A stretch of 64,000 bases of DNA from NCBI RefSeq assembly GCF_001021385.1, contig NZ_CP011773.1:3968001-4032000 (forward strand), read 5' to 3'. The notes under the pieces were generated by a model. The model did not search any database. It saw only the letters and a list, made by a program, of their open reading frames with translations, and was not told the DNA's origin. Shown one piece after another: positions 1-9,092 of this stretch; the stretch's first letter is position 1; each line of letters begins with the position of its first letter. The position numbers were made by a program, and so were the translations under genes. This stretch comes from Mycobacterium sp. EPa45. Lineage in GTDB: Bacteria; Actinomycetota; Actinomycetes; Mycobacteriales; Mycobacteriaceae.

Positions 1-258
1 GGGACCGTCGGGCTCGGCGTAGTCGACCGGCACGGCGATCTTGCCGCACTGCGCACCGGCCGGGATCGGCAACGAATTGCCCCCGCCGCCGCCGGCCACC
101 CGGCACGGCCCCCACTGCACCGGCTGACCGACCTGCGGTCCGGCGAGCACGGCCGTCCCCGTCACCGTCGAGCTGCAGCCGGCACTCACGACGAGAGCGG
201 CCACGGCGGGAAGCACCAGGGCGGTGCGGACAGCGCGCGGTCGGCGGGCAAGGCTCAT
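1..258 (-). CDS. Secreted alpha/beta hydrolase, CaeA/Hip1-like (N-terminal part, cut by window edge)
   Basis: Only the first 86 codons are present; the gene runs off the left edge. The protein opens with a basic n-region and a hydrophobic segment ending in SAGC, so it is exported and possibly lipid-anchored, although the -3 residue (S) is not the usual L/V/I of a lipobox. The mature start carries a GQPVQWGPC stretch and GAQCGKIAVPVDY, typical of mycobacterial TAP-like carboxylesterases/proteases (CaeA/Hip1, Rv2224c). That family is known as serine hydrolases acting at the cell envelope; the catalytic part lies outside the window. An in-frame ATG at 267 is an alternative start. In M. tuberculosis the same gene sits divergently beside panB, as here, with one extra gene between. 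Confidence 0.8.
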   Translation of the reverse strand, partial: MSLARRPRAVRTALVLPAVAALVVSAGCSSTVTGTAVLAGPQVGQPVQWGPCRVAGGGGGNSLPIPAGAQCGKIAVPVDYAEPDGP

Positions 259-316
259 GGCAAACATGCTGCCATGCTCAGCTGGGGTGCCTCGCATTCC
301 GACCCGCCCGGGCGGC

Positions 317-1723
317 TCACTTGGTGGCGTCGAGCAGTTCCTTCATGCCCACGGCGAAGTCATCGGCCATATCCCAGAGATCCGGCAACAGTTCGGGGCA
401 GCTGATCAGTCCGACGTCGAGTTTCCCGTTGAGCGACATCACCGTGATGTTGAGACCCGAACCATGGAAGATCGGTCCGAGCGGGTACATCGCGCTCACC
501 TCGGCGCCCAGGAAGTACAGGGGTATCTGCGGCCCGGGCACATTGGACACCACGAGGTTGTGCACCGGGCGGGACTCGGTCAGGCTGCTGCGGGCGTAGA
601 CCCGCATGGCGACACCGAAGACAGCCGGGCCTGCGAACTGGCTCCAGTCCTGCAGCAGGGTCGCCCCGATGGCGGAGCTGTGTTCCTTGGCGGTGGTGTT
701 CGCCGTGGCGATCGCCTTGAGGCGCTCGGCCGGATCCGCGATGTGGGTCTCCAGCTTGGTGAACATGCCGGACACCTGATTGCGGCCCGGGCGGTCCGAG
801 CGATCGTGCACCGATACCGGAACCATCGCCACCAGCGACGACTCGGGGAGCTCGTCACGGTCGAGGAGGAACTGTCGCAAGACCCCGGCGACCAGGGCCA
901 TCACCACATCGTTGAGCTTGACGTTGAAGTGGTTCTTGACCGTCTTGATGTCCTCGAGGTCCAGCTCGGCGAACGCGACGTTGCGGTGGGCGGTGACGCT
1001 GGCGTTGAACTTGGTCTGCGGCGCCGCGAACGGGGCTGCCATCGCCCGCCCGCCGACCGCGCGCTGGACGGTGTCCACGACAGTCGTGATGGTGGCGGGC
1101 AGCACCCTGGTGGCCAGCGTCAGGGGCCGGGTGGCGAAGCGGCCGAGCCCACCCAGCGCGATGCGCAATTGGTTGGTGTCCCCCTGCCCTTCGACCGGGT
1201 CGGGCGGCGGGGCGTCGGGTTCGGTGCTGCACAGCTGGGACATCAGGTTGGCACCGGTCACCCCGTCGACGGCGGCGTGATGAACCTTGGTCAGCACGGC
1301 AAGCCGGCCGCCCTTGCGCGCGTCGGTACCGCCGACGCCCTCGATGACCCAGGTTTCCCACAGCGGGTGACGGCGATCCAGGGGCAGTGACGCGAGATGC
1401 CCGCAGATCTCCCCCAATTCGACTCGACCGCCGGGTGCCGGCAGTCCGATGCGATGCAGATGGCGGTCGATGTCGAAGTGCTCGTCCTCCACCCACACCG
1501 GATGGTCGAGATTGAGGAAGCTGTTGGCGAGCCGTTCGCGGAAACTCGGAATTGCCTTGACGCGCAAGGCCAATTCGTCACGCAGCCGCTCGAAGCTATA
1601 ACCCCCGGGAATCGTGGAGGCGTCGAGCTCCAATATCGAACACACATGCAATGGCTGGGAGGGCGTTTCGAGATAGAGGAAGCTGGCGTCGAGACCGCTG
1701 AGCCGCTGCAGGTGTTGCACCAT
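317..1723 (-). CDS. Wax ester synthase/diacylglycerol acyltransferase (WS/DGAT)
   Basis: A 468-residue acyltransferase of the bacterial WS/DGAT family, which makes triacylglycerol or wax ester from acyl-CoA and diacylglycerol or fatty alcohol. The N-terminus reads MVQHLQRLSGLDASFLYLE, the usual family start. The catalytic HHxxxDG motif is intact (KVHHAAVDG, about residue 140), and the C-terminal NVPGP motif of the family is present. An open frame continues upstream to 1825, but family length and the L-S-x-x-D start favour the ATG at 1723. It lies between the CaeA-like gene and panB, a position not occupied by a DGAT in M. tuberculosis. A second family member is at 40068-41513. Confidence 0.9.
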   Translation of the reverse strand: MVQHLQRLSGLDASFLYLETPSQPLHVCSILELDASTIPGGYSFERLRDELALRVKAIPSFRERLANSFLNLDHPVWVEDEHFDIDRHLHRIGLPAPGGRVELGEICGHLASLPLDRRHPLWETWVIEGVGGTDARKGGRLAVLTKVHHAAVDGVTGANLMSQLCSTEPDAPPPDPVEGQGDTNQLRIALGGLGRFATRPLTLATRVLPATITTVVDTVQRAVGGRAMAAPFAAPQTKFNASVTAHRNVAFAELDLEDIKTVKNHFNVKLNDVVMALVAGVLRQFLLDRDELPESSLVAMVPVSVHDRSDRPGRNQVSGMFTKLETHIADPAERLKAIATANTTAKEHSSAIGATLLQDWSQFAGPAVFGVAMRVYARSSLTESRPVHNLVVSNVPGPQIPLYFLGAEVSAMYPLGPIFHGSGLNITVMSLNGKLDVGLISCPELLPDLWDMADDFAVGMKELLDATK

Positions 1724-1883
1724 GCCGCCGATGGTATGCCGGTGAACCGAGGACAGGTGTGAGAAAGTCCACTTCACTCTGCCGTTCACCTTGCGGTCCG
1801 GTGGTGGCACACTGGAAGGCGTCAACGAACCCGGGGACCCGGATGGGCCTCGAGGATCGACAAAGACGATCTTAGGGACACAG

Positions 1884-2726
1884 ATGTCTGAACAGACTGT
1901 CTACGGCGGCGCCAGCTTGCCATCCGTTTCGCGCACGAAGGTCCGCACGCACCACCTATTGAAGTGGAAGTCCGAAGGACACAAGTGGGCGATGCTCACC
2001 GTCTACGACTACTCCACCGCCCGAGCATTCGACGAGGCCGGCATCCCGGTGCTGCTGGTCGGCGATTCCGCCGCCAACGTCGTCTACGGCTACGACACCA
2101 CGGTTCCGATCTCGGTCGACGAGCTGATCCCCCTCGTCCGCGGGGTCGTCCGCGGCGCCGAGCATGCGCTCGTCGTCGCCGACCTCCCGTTCGGTAGTTA
2201 CGAGGAAAGCCCCCGCCAAGCCCTCGCGACCGCCACCCGCTTCATGAAGGAGACCGGCGCACACGCGGTCAAGCTCGAGGGCGGCGAGCGGGTCGCCGAT
2301 CAGATCGCGACGCTCAGCGCCGCCGGCATCCCGGTGGTCGCCCACATCGGCTTCACCCCGCAGAGCGTCAACGGTCTGGGCGGGTTCCGCGTCCAGGGCC
2401 GCGGTGACGCCGCAGAGCAGACCATCCACGACGCGATCGCGGTCCAGGAGGCCGGCGCCATCGCCGTCGTGATGGAAATGGTGCCCGCCGAGCTGGCCAC
2501 CCAGATCACCGGCAAGCTGACGATCCCGACGATCGGCATCGGCGCCGGGCCGAACTGCGATGCGCAGGTGCTGGTCTGGCAGGACATGGCCGGACTCACC
2601 AGCGGCAAAACCGCCAAGTTCGTCAAGCGATTCGGTGACGTCGGCGGCGAATTACGCCGGGCAGCAATGCAATACGCCGAAGAGGTGGCGACCGGTGCGT
2701 TCCCGGCCGAGGAGCACAGCTTCTAG
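1884..2726 (+). CDS. panB: 3-methyl-2-oxobutanoate hydroxymethyltransferase
   Basis: Cytosolic enzyme that transfers the hydroxymethyl group of 5,10-methylenetetrahydrofolate to 2-oxoisovalerate, giving ketopantoate, the first step of pantothenate and CoA synthesis. The 280-residue product has the family landmarks: [10 protein letters not shown] near the start, [17 protein letters not shown] with the metal-binding aspartate, FGSYE, the KLEGG lysine motif, AHIGFTPQ and the catalytic [10 protein letters not shown]. The ATG at 1884 follows an AGGG about 8 bases upstream and gives the MSEQT start of the M. tuberculosis protein; open frame upstream to 1791 is not used. Its stop overlaps the stop of the convergent enoyl-CoA hydratase by four bases. 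Confidence 0.97.
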   Translation: MSEQTVYGGASLPSVSRTKVRTHHLLKWKSEGHKWAMLTVYDYSTARAFDEAGIPVLLVGDSAANVVYGYDTTVPISVDELIPLVRGVVRGAEHALVVADLPFGSYEESPRQALATATRFMKETGAHAVKLEGGERVADQIATLSAAGIPVVAHIGFTPQSVNGLGGFRVQGRGDAAEQTIHDAIAVQEAGAIAVVMEMVPAELATQITGKLTIPTIGIGAGPNCDAQVLVWQDMAGLTSGKTAKFVKRFGDVGGELRRAAMQYAEEVATGAFPAEEHSF

Positions 2727-3505
2727 CTGAATTCGGGGGCGCGCTTGTTCAGGAACGCGTCAATACCCTCGCGGCCGTCCGCACTGTCGGCGCACGCGGC
2801 GATCAGCCGGCCTTCGAGTTCCATCTGCTCCTCGAGCCCGCTGCCGAAGGTGGTGAGCATCAGCTTCTTCACCGCCGCGCTGGAACCCCTTGCGGCAGAA
2901 GCAATTTTTTCCGCCAGCGCCTGAGCGCGCGCCTCGAGGCCATCGGCCGGGACGACCTCGTTGACCAGTCCCCATTCCGCGGCTTCGGCCGCTTTCAGCG
3001 TCCGGTTGGTGAGCATCAGTTCCTGGGTGCGGCGCACACCGATGATCCGCGGCAAGAAGTACGAGGAGCTGCCGTCCGGGCTCAGCCCGGCCCTGGTGTA
3101 AGCCATGGTGAACGACGCGGTGTCGGCGGCCAGTACCAGATCCCCCGCGATCGCCAGACTGAACCCGGCGCCCGCGGCCACCCCGTTGACGGCGGTGATC
3201 ACCACGGCGTCCATCCGGGCCAGCGTCGAGATGGCGCGGTGCAGGTCGTCGGCGATGCCCTTGACGAACCGGCCCGGGCCCAGCGGGGAGGCCGCCATCG
3301 CTTTGAGGTCTCCCCCGGCGCAGAAGAAGCGGCCGGCTCCGGCGAGGATGACGGCTTTCGTCTCCGCCACGTCGCAGCGCGCCGCGACCTCTGCTAGTTC
3401 GGCGGTCATGACGTCGTTCATGCCGTTGGCTGCGTCGGGCCGGTTCAGCACGATCCGTGCGATGGGGCCGGATTGCTCGAAGGACAACATCTGGTAGTCG
3501 CTCAC
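2723..3505 (-). CDS. Enoyl-CoA hydratase/isomerase family protein
   Basis: A 260-residue crotonase-fold protein. Visible landmarks are the first oxyanion-hole segment [13 protein letters not shown], the second [19 protein letters not shown], and [19 protein letters not shown]. At the position of the second acid residue the motif has Asp (SPDG) rather than Glu, as in PaaG-type enoyl-CoA isomerases, so isomerisation is as likely as hydration. The GTG start at 3505 abuts a 20-bp near-perfect palindrome (3506-3525), which suggests strict transcriptional control; an ATG at 3490 is the alternative. The gene is absent from this place in M. tuberculosis, and its CoA substrate cannot be read from the sequence. 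Confidence 0.85.
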   Translation of the reverse strand: MSDYQMLSFEQSGPIARIVLNRPDAANGMNDVMTAELAEVAARCDVAETKAVILAGAGRFFCAGGDLKAMAASPLGPGRFVKGIADDLHRAISTLARMDAVVITAVNGVAAGAGFSLAIAGDLVLAADTASFTMAYTRAGLSPDGSSSYFLPRIIGVRRTQELMLTNRTLKAAEAAEWGLVNEVVPADGLEARAQALAEKIASAARGSSAAVKKLMLTTFGSGLEEQMELEGRLIAACADSADGREGIDAFLNKRAPEFS

Positions 3506-3525
3506 GGTTGCGAACGTTAGCAACC
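3506..3525. promoter_or_regulatory. 20-bp palindrome abutting the enoyl-CoA hydratase start
   Basis: GGTTGC-GAACGTTA-GCAACC reads the same on both strands except for one pair (G/A at 3512/3519). It touches the GTG start at 3505. Perfect 6-bp outer arms and the AACGTT core are typical of a dimeric repressor site, possibly TetR- or FadR-type. No regulator gene lies next to it. Confidence 0.55.
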
Positions 3526-3584
3526 CAGGATTTCCAGGGCTCCAGCGGCAGACACCCGCAGGTGATCGCCGGCTTCGAATACCT

Positions 3585-3631
3585 GTCACTTGATCGAAAT
3601 CCAGTCAATCCACTCGTTACATCGGCGACAT
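3585..3631 (+). promoter_or_regulatory. Two GlnR-like half sites upstream of the DUF1989/urea carboxylase operon
   Basis: GTCAC-N6-GAAAT at 3585-3600 and GTTAC-N6-GACAT at 3616-3631 resemble the actinobacterial GlnR element (gTnAC-n6-GaAAC). The two copies start 31 bp apart, about three helical turns, instead of the usual 22 bp. The pair lies 66-112 bases before the ATG at 3697. A nitrogen-limitation regulator would fit the operon; binding is inferred from similarity only. Confidence 0.45.
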
Positions 3632-3696
3632 TCCCCGGGAACCGCGCATGAGAAAACTTTCAGTTGACAGGTAATCGGCTCGACTCAGGAGTGCAC

Positions 3697-4431
3697 ATGA
3701 CGACCGCGTCGACCGACGGCGCTCGCACACACGCCCGTTCCCAGGCGAGCGAGGCCAGCATGCGGGTGCCTCCCCTGCCCGACGGCGTAGACGGTGCCCG
3801 GCTCGTGTGGGCCGAGACCGTGCCGGCGCAGTCCTACGCAACCCGGGTGCTGGGCCGCGGCACCCGCCTGCGGCTGGCCGATCCCGACGGTGGCGCCTGC
3901 GCACACCTGCTGCTGTTCCGGGCCGACGCCTCGTGGGAGCGGCTGAACGTCGCCGACACCATGAAGGTCCCGTGGCAGGCCTACCTCGGCGTGGGCCACC
4001 CGCTGCTCTCCGATCAGGGCCGCCTGCTCGCGACCGTCGTCGCCGATACCTCCGGCCACCACGACCTGCTCTGCGGATTGCCCCCGGCGGGCCAGCCCAC
4101 GATGCTGCTGGCCGCGATCAAGCACGGCATGGACATTCGCGATGTGGCACCGTCGGCGACGCTCTTCAAGGGTGTCCGAGTCGAGGATTCCGGCGCATGT
4201 GTGTTCACCGGATCCGCCGGACCCGGCGCGGCTATCGAGCTCCTGATCCATCTGCCCGTGGTCGTCGCGGTGGTGAACACCGCCCACCCGCTGGACCCGC
4301 AGCCCGAGGTGACCGACCTCGACATCGTGGCCTGGCGCGCCGAGGAGGAACTGACCACACCGGTCAACGATGACCCTGAATACCTCCGAGCCCTGTTCAA
4401 CACCGAATCCACTTGGGCGGCAGCACAATGA
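3697..4431 (+). CDS. DUF1989 protein, urea carboxylase-associated protein 2 type
   Basis: A 244-residue DUF1989 protein. The family occurs as a pair (UAAP2/UAAP1) beside urea or guanidine carboxylases; in the guanidine pathway the two subunits form carboxyguanidine deiminase (CgdAB). Seen here are the domain-typical SYATRVLGRGTRLRLADPDGG start, NVADTMKVPWQAYLGVGHPLLSD, the VADTSGHHDLLCG segment with its His-His and Cys, and FKGVRVEDSG. The ATG at 3697 has an AGGAG five bases upstream; a TTG at 3664 is in frame but lacks one. Its stop overlaps the next start as ATGA, indicating translational coupling. Deiminase function is inferred from family and partner. Confidence 0.82.
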   Translation: MTTASTDGARTHARSQASEASMRVPPLPDGVDGARLVWAETVPAQSYATRVLGRGTRLRLADPDGGACAHLLLFRADASWERLNVADTMKVPWQAYLGVGHPLLSDQGRLLATVVADTSGHHDLLCGLPPAGQPTMLLAAIKHGMDIRDVAPSATLFKGVRVEDSGACVFTGSAGPGAAIELLIHLPVVVAVVNTAHPLDPQPEVTDLDIVAWRAEEELTTPVNDDPEYLRALFNTESTWAAAQ

Positions 4432-5039
4432 TTGTGGACGAGATCGTCGCGGCCCGCGCACCGTGGTCGAAGATCCTGCGCGCCGGCCAGCGCCTGCAGA
4501 TCATCGACCTGCACGGAAACCAGGCGGTGGACACCCTGTTCTATGGGGTCACCGGCGACACGGTCGACCCCGCGGCACGCTACAGCGCGCAGGCGACCAT
4601 CGCCGCGCAGCGCAGCATCTTCCTGACCACCGGCTCGGTGCTGCGGGCCGCCGACGGCAGACCGCTGGTGACGATCGTCGCCGATGAGGTCGGCAACCAC
4701 GACACCATTGCGGGCGCCTGCTCCAAGGAGTCCAACACCTTGCGCTACGGCCACCACACCGTGCATCAACACGCCTGCGCGGAGAACTTCCTCGCCGAAG
4801 GCGCCAAATGGGGAATGGGCAAGCGCGACATCGTCTCCAACGTCAACTTCTTCATGAACGTGCCCGTCGAGGCCGACGGCACGCTGGGGATTGTCGACGG
4901 CCTGTCGGCGCCGGGCAAGTCGCTGACGGTCCGCGCCGACACCGACACCCTGGTGCTGGTGTCGAACTGCCCCCAGATCAACAACCCCTGCAACGGGTTC
5001 GACCCGACCCCGGTGCGGATGGTGATCACCGCCTCATGA
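4428..5039 (+). CDS. DUF1989 protein, urea carboxylase-associated protein 1 type
   Basis: The second DUF1989 subunit, 203 residues, paralogous to the preceding gene. It has the family signature in full: [36 protein letters not shown], the [13 protein letters not shown] cysteine/histidine cluster, [15 protein letters not shown], and the C-terminal [19 protein letters not shown]. It probably works with the 3697-4431 product, as the two are always paired in UAAP or carboxyguanidine deiminase systems. The ATG at 4428 overlaps the upstream stop, and its own TGA overlaps the ATG at 5036. No regulator or transporter gene is linked to the operon inside the window. Confidence 0.85.
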   Translation: MIVDEIVAARAPWSKILRAGQRLQIIDLHGNQAVDTLFYGVTGDTVDPAARYSAQATIAAQRSIFLTTGSVLRAADGRPLVTIVADEVGNHDTIAGACSKESNTLRYGHHTVHQHACAENFLAEGAKWGMGKRDIVSNVNFFMNVPVEADGTLGIVDGLSAPGKSLTVRADTDTLVLVSNCPQINNPCNGFDPTPVRMVITAS

Positions 5040-7036
5040 CCCAACTCGAGGTGCAGCGGCCGGGTCTGCTGACCACCGTGCAGGACTGGCCCGGGCGCGT
5101 CGGCTTCTGGCACGTCGGAGTGCCGCCGTCGGGCCCGATGGACGACCTGTCCTTTCGACTCGGCAACCGGGTGCTCGGCAACCCCGAGGGTATGGCGGGC
5201 CTGGAATGCACGAAAGTCGGCCCGGCACTTCGCTTTCCCGACGGCGCGCGGATCTGCGTCACCGGGGCGGCCGCGCCGGTGACCCTCGACGGTGAACCGG
5301 TGCCGCAATGGCAGTCGGTCACCGTACCGCCGGGCGGTCTGCTGGACATCGGTGCGGTCGACGGCCCGGGCATGCGCTGCTACGTGTTAGTCGCCGGCGG
5401 TATCTGTGAGCCCGAATATCTCGGCAGCACAGCGACATTCACCCTTGGCTGCTTCGGCGGCCACGACGGCCGCCCGTTGCTTACCGAGGACGTGCTGACC
5501 ATCGGTGATGATCCCGGCCCGGCCTCGGCCAGGCCGGCCCGCGCCGCCTTCGACGAGCAGCCCGCGATCGGTCACCGTTGGCAGGTCGCCGTCACCGAGG
5601 GTCCGCACGGTGCACCGGAGTTCTTCACCCGCGCCGACATGGCGACGATCGTCAGCACCGACTACACCGTGCACTTCAATTCGGATCGCACCGGGGTGCG
5701 GCTGATGGGCCCCAAGCCCCAGTGGGCCCGCACCGACGGCGGCGAAGCCGGCTTGCACCCGTCGAACATCCACGACAATGCTTACTGCGTAGGCACTTTG
5801 GACTTCACCGGCGATACGCCGATCCTGCTCGGCCCGGACGGCCCCAGCCTGGGCGGGTTCGTCTGCCCGGTGACCGTCGTGCGAGGCGACCGCTGGAAAC
5901 TCGGGCAGATGGCGCCCGGCGACACCGTGCGATTCGTGCCGGTGCGCGCCGACCGCGCGCCGTCACTGGGCAGTATCGCCGCCGACCGCCGGGCGTCGAT
6001 GCCGCTGGTGATCTCGACCTCCAGCGACGCCGACGACGGTGTGCTGACCCGTTTCGTCGGTGCCGAAGGAACCGATGTGACCGTGCGCCGCGACGGTGAC
6101 GGCGGCGTGCTCGTCGAGTACGGCCCGATGGTGCTCGACTTGGCCATGCGCGCCCGGGTTCATGTTTTGTACGAATCACTCTCGGCCAGTGCGGTTCCCG
6201 GTGTCACCGAGTTGACCCCCGGGGTACGGTCGCTGCAGGTGCAGTTCGATCCGGCCGTACTGAGCACGCCCGAGTTGGTCGACTTGCTGGCTCGCACTGA
6301 GGAGTCGCTGCCGGCCACCGATCAGTTGGTCGTGCCCAGCCGCACCGTGCGGCTGCCGCTGTCGTGGGACGATCCGGCCACCCACGAAGCCATCCAGCGC
6401 TATATCCACGGCGTGCGCGCCGACGCGCCGTGGTGCCCGTGGAACATCGAATTCATCCGGCGCATCAACGGTTTGGCCGATGTGCAACAGGTGCACGACA
6501 CCGTTTTCGACGCCCGGTATCTGGTGCTCGGCCTCGGTGACGTCTACCTCGGTGCGCCGGTGGCCACCCCGCTGGACCCGCGTCACCGCCTGGTCACCAC
6601 GAAATACAACCCGGCACGCACCTGGACCCCGGAGAACGCCGTCGGGATCGGCGGGGCTTACCTGTGCATCTACGGCATGGAAGGCCCGGGCGGCTATCAG
6701 TTCGTCGGCCGTACCACCCAGGTGTGGAACCACCGGCATCCGCATGACGCCCGATCTTTCGAACCCGGAACCCCATGGCTCCTGCGCTACTTCGACCGGA
6801 TCGGGTTCTATCCGGTCAGCGCCGAGGAGCTGCTCGACCTGCGCGCCGACATGGCCGCGGGCCGGGGTTCCGTTGACATCGTCGACGGAACCTTCTCGAT
6901 GGCCGAGTACCAGCGCTTCCTGACACACAACGCCGAAAGCATCGCCGCGTTCCGGGGACAGCAGGCCGAGGCGTTCACCGCTGAGCGACGGGCCTGGGAC
7001 CGGGCCGGGGAGTTCGCCGGGCAACTGGCCAGCTGA
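5036..7036 (+). CDS. Urea carboxylase-like protein with carboxyltransferase domains only (no biotin carboxylase, no BCCP)
   Basis: A 666-residue protein equal to the central part of urea or guanidine carboxylase. An AHS2/KipA-like half (residues about 1-320, [27 protein letters not shown]) is followed by an AHS1/KipI-like half (about 340-560, [32 protein letters not shown]) and the urea-carboxylase tail with [14 protein letters not shown] and [20 protein letters not shown]. The ATP-grasp biotin carboxylase that normally precedes these is missing, and translation stops just after the linker where the biotinyl domain would begin. It would need a biotin carboxylase and BCCP encoded elsewhere, or it acts without biotin like KipAI/PxpBC-type proteins. 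Third gene of the ATGA-coupled operon; no allophanate hydrolase is nearby. Confidence 0.85.
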   Translation: MTQLEVQRPGLLTTVQDWPGRVGFWHVGVPPSGPMDDLSFRLGNRVLGNPEGMAGLECTKVGPALRFPDGARICVTGAAAPVTLDGEPVPQWQSVTVPPGGLLDIGAVDGPGMRCYVLVAGGICEPEYLGSTATFTLGCFGGHDGRPLLTEDVLTIGDDPGPASARPARAAFDEQPAIGHRWQVAVTEGPHGAPEFFTRADMATIVSTDYTVHFNSDRTGVRLMGPKPQWARTDGGEAGLHPSNIHDNAYCVGTLDFTGDTPILLGPDGPSLGGFVCPVTVVRGDRWKLGQMAPGDTVRFVPVRADRAPSLGSIAADRRASMPLVISTSSDADDGVLTRFVGAEGTDVTVRRDGDGGVLVEYGPMVLDLAMRARVHVLYESLSASAVPGVTELTPGVRSLQVQFDPAVLSTPELVDLLARTEESLPATDQLVVPSRTVRLPLSWDDPATHEAIQRYIHGVRADAPWCPWNIEFIRRINGLADVQQVHDTVFDARYLVLGLGDVYLGAPVATPLDPRHRLVTTKYNPARTWTPENAVGIGGAYLCIYGMEGPGGYQFVGRTTQVWNHRHPHDARSFEPGTPWLLRYFDRIGFYPVSAEELLDLRADMAAGRGSVDIVDGTFSMAEYQRFLTHNAESIAAFRGQQAEAFTAERRAWDRAGEFAGQLAS

Positions 7037-7071
7037 CGCGGTGTTCATCTTGATGTGACACCCTGAGCGAC

Positions 7072-8577
7072 ATGGGTTCGGGCAAAGACCGTCATGTCGA
7101 AGTGGAGCGCAAGTTCGACGTCCCCGCGGGAACGGTGTTCCCGTCATTCGACGGCCTCTCAGCGGTGGGGCGCGTCGAGCGGCAGCCGGCGCAGTCGCTG
7201 GACGCGGTGTACTTCGACACACCCGGCCGAGACCTCAACGCCCACCGGATCACGCTCCGCCGCCGCACCGGGGGCCCCGATGCCGGCTGGCACCTGAAGC
7301 TGCCCGCCGGCCCCGATGCCCGCACCGAGGTGCACGCGCCGCTGGACGGCACCGCCGAGGGCGGCGAATCCGTGCCCGATGATTTGCTCGACATCGTCCT
7401 CGCCATCGTGCGGGACCGTCCGCTGGGGCCGGTGGCTCGGATCTCGACGACCCGCAACGTGATGATGCTCTACGACGGTGACGGCGCCGCGCTGGCCGAG
7501 TTCTGCGACGACGAGGTCAGCGCGTGGGCGCTCGGCTCGGGTGACGACGAGGAACAGCGCTGGCACGAGTGGGAGCTGGAGCTTGTCGACGGCGAGATGG
7601 ACGGCGGCCGCGACGTCCTCAAGCGACTGAGCAACCGCCTGCTCGACGCCGGTGCAGTACCGGCCGGCCACGGGTCGAAGCTGACGAAGGTCTTGGAGAC
7701 CTCCGGCACCGGGCCGGACGTGCCCGAGGACAACGAGGTATCCGGCGATCCCGTACATCAGGCGGTGGCCGAGCAGGTCGACGAGCTGCTGGTGTGGGAC
7801 CGGGCCGTACGGGCCGACACCTATGACTCGGTCCACCAGATGAGGGTGACGACCCGCAAGATCCGCAGCCTGCTGCAAGCGTCCGAGGAGGCCTTCGGCC
7901 TGAGCGATGACGCATGGATTCTCGATGAGCTGCGCCAGCTGGCCGGCGTGCTGGGTGTTGCTCGCGACGCCGAGGTGCTGGCCGAACGCTATGAGGCGGC
8001 GCTGGAGGCGCTGCCGGCCGATCTGGTCCGCGGCCCGGTGTACGAGCGTCTGGTCTCGGGGGCCCAGCGCAGCTATCAGGCCGGATTGCGGCGGTCGCTG
8101 AGCGCAATGCGTTCGACTCGCTACTTCCGGCTGCTCGATGCGCTGGAAGGACTGGTGGCCGCGCAACCGCCGCAGGCCGCGCCGGGCGAAGAGCCCAAGC
8201 CGGTCAGCATCAACTCGGCGTACAAGCGGGTGCGCAAGGCCGCCAGAAACGCCGAGCGGGCCACCGAGCACCGCGATGAAGCGCTACACCGGATTCGCAA
8301 GGGCGCCAAGCGACTTCGTTATGTCGCCGCGGCCACCGGCGAGCCTAAGGTGTCGGACCGGGCCAAGACAATTCAGACGCTGCTCGGCGACCACCAGGAC
8401 AGCGTGGTCAGCCGCACGCACCTGGCTCAGCAGTCGCTGGCGGCGCACGCGGCCGGCGAGGACACGTTCACCTACGGCCTGCTCTACCAGCAGGAGGACG
8501 ACCTCGCGCAGCGCTGCCGCGAACAGCTCGACGACGCGCTGAGCGCCTTGCGGAAGACGTTCAAGAAGACGCACTGA
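7072..8577 (+). CDS. CYTH and CHAD domain protein (Rv2226-like)
   Basis: A 501-residue fusion. The N-terminal CYTH domain (about 1-200) carries the triphosphate-tunnel ExExK motif as VEVERKF and KLP/RTEVH basic residues, and belongs to the family of triphosphatases and adenylate cyclases. The C-terminal CHAD domain (about 220-500) is helical and has the conserved histidines in HQMRVTTRKIRS and HRIRKGAKRLRYVA; CHAD domains bind inorganic polyphosphate. A role in polyphosphate or triphosphate metabolism is inferred. The ATG at 7072 is the only sensible start. In M. tuberculosis this gene directly follows panB; here about 4.3 kb has been inserted between them. Confidence 0.88.
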   Translation: MGSGKDRHVEVERKFDVPAGTVFPSFDGLSAVGRVERQPAQSLDAVYFDTPGRDLNAHRITLRRRTGGPDAGWHLKLPAGPDARTEVHAPLDGTAEGGESVPDDLLDIVLAIVRDRPLGPVARISTTRNVMMLYDGDGAALAEFCDDEVSAWALGSGDDEEQRWHEWELELVDGEMDGGRDVLKRLSNRLLDAGAVPAGHGSKLTKVLETSGTGPDVPEDNEVSGDPVHQAVAEQVDELLVWDRAVRADTYDSVHQMRVTTRKIRSLLQASEEAFGLSDDAWILDELRQLAGVLGVARDAEVLAERYEAALEALPADLVRGPVYERLVSGAQRSYQAGLRRSLSAMRSTRYFRLLDALEGLVAAQPPQAAPGEEPKPVSINSAYKRVRKAARNAERATEHRDEALHRIRKGAKRLRYVAAATGEPKVSDRAKTIQTLLGDHQDSVVSRTHLAQQSLAAHAAGEDTFTYGLLYQQEDDLAQRCREQLDDALSALRKTFKKTH

Positions 8578-8669
8578 GCGAACGGACGAACCCGCTCCGA
8601 GTCGGTGGGCGTCATCGACGATCTGCTCCAATTCCGCCACGCCAACCGGGTATTCAGGCGCACCCATCA

Positions 8670-8683
8670 GGGCCGAAAGACCC
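8670..8683. promoter_or_regulatory. Possible DosR-type box in the 8578-8768 spacer
   Basis: GGGTCTTTCGGCCC (minus-strand reading) sits inside AGGG...CCCT and resembles the mycobacterial dormancy element GGGACTWWAGTCCC, with three mismatches. It lies about 85 bases before the small secreted protein at 8769. The rest of the 8578-8768 spacer shows nothing else. Confidence 0.25.
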
Positions 8684-8768
8684 TTTGCCGACCGGCGGCA
8701 CGCGCGGAATATCGATGTTTTCGGCGACTACGAGCAGTACCCCGAACGCCGAAAGGGGTGACGAACCT

Positions 8769-9083
8769 ATGACCACACTCAAAACACCCATCGGCACCGA
8801 CGTCGTGAAGCGAACCCTTCTCGTCTTTGCGGCATTCGTCGGTGGGCTGATCACCATGCTCCCTCCGGTGCTTCTCGTGACCGGCGCGTTGTCGGTCGTC
8901 GAGGCTCAACCGCCACCGAACATCCCTACGGACGGATGCGGCGGCGCAGTCGTCTTCGGCAATGGGGGATCGCAATGCGATGGTCCCGTCCAGTCAGACG
9001 GCAGTTTCCAGCGCTGTGTCTCGGTATATGTGCTCGGAATCGGCGGCTGGAACTGCTTCGTCGTGTTTCCACCGCCACCGTAA
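8769..9083 (+). CDS. Small exported protein, unknown function
   Basis: A 104-residue protein with a basic start (KTPIGTDVVKR), one long hydrophobic segment (about residues 16-40) and a mature part that is rich in glycine and proline. It has four cysteines, in DGCGG, SQCDG, RCVSV and NCFVV, spaced as if to form two disulfides, and it ends in PPPP. Export is inferred from the hydrophobic segment followed by a signal-peptidase-like VEAQ. The ATG at 8769 follows AAGGGG about 11 bases upstream. I do not recognise the family; small cysteine-containing secreted proteins of this kind are common in mycobacteria. Confidence 0.65.
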   Translation: MTTLKTPIGTDVVKRTLLVFAAFVGGLITMLPPVLLVTGALSVVEAQPPPNIPTDGCGGAVVFGNGGSQCDGPVQSDGSFQRCVSVYVLGIGGWNCFVVFPPPP

Positions 9084-9092
9084 TGCGAATGG

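Noticed and set aside
224..1390. A 388-codon plus-strand frame opposite the first WS/DGAT gene
   Set aside because: No known motif and composition of a shadow frame; the minus-strand gene has the HHxxxDG motif.
3526..3696. A guanidine riboswitch in front of the DUF1989 genes
   Set aside because: I looked for the conserved ykkC-type core and found none; only the GlnR-like half sites were convincing.
4808..5035. Upstream extension of the urea-carboxylase-like frame
   Set aside because: It lies inside the preceding DUF1989 gene in another frame; the ATGA overlap at 5036 is the real start.
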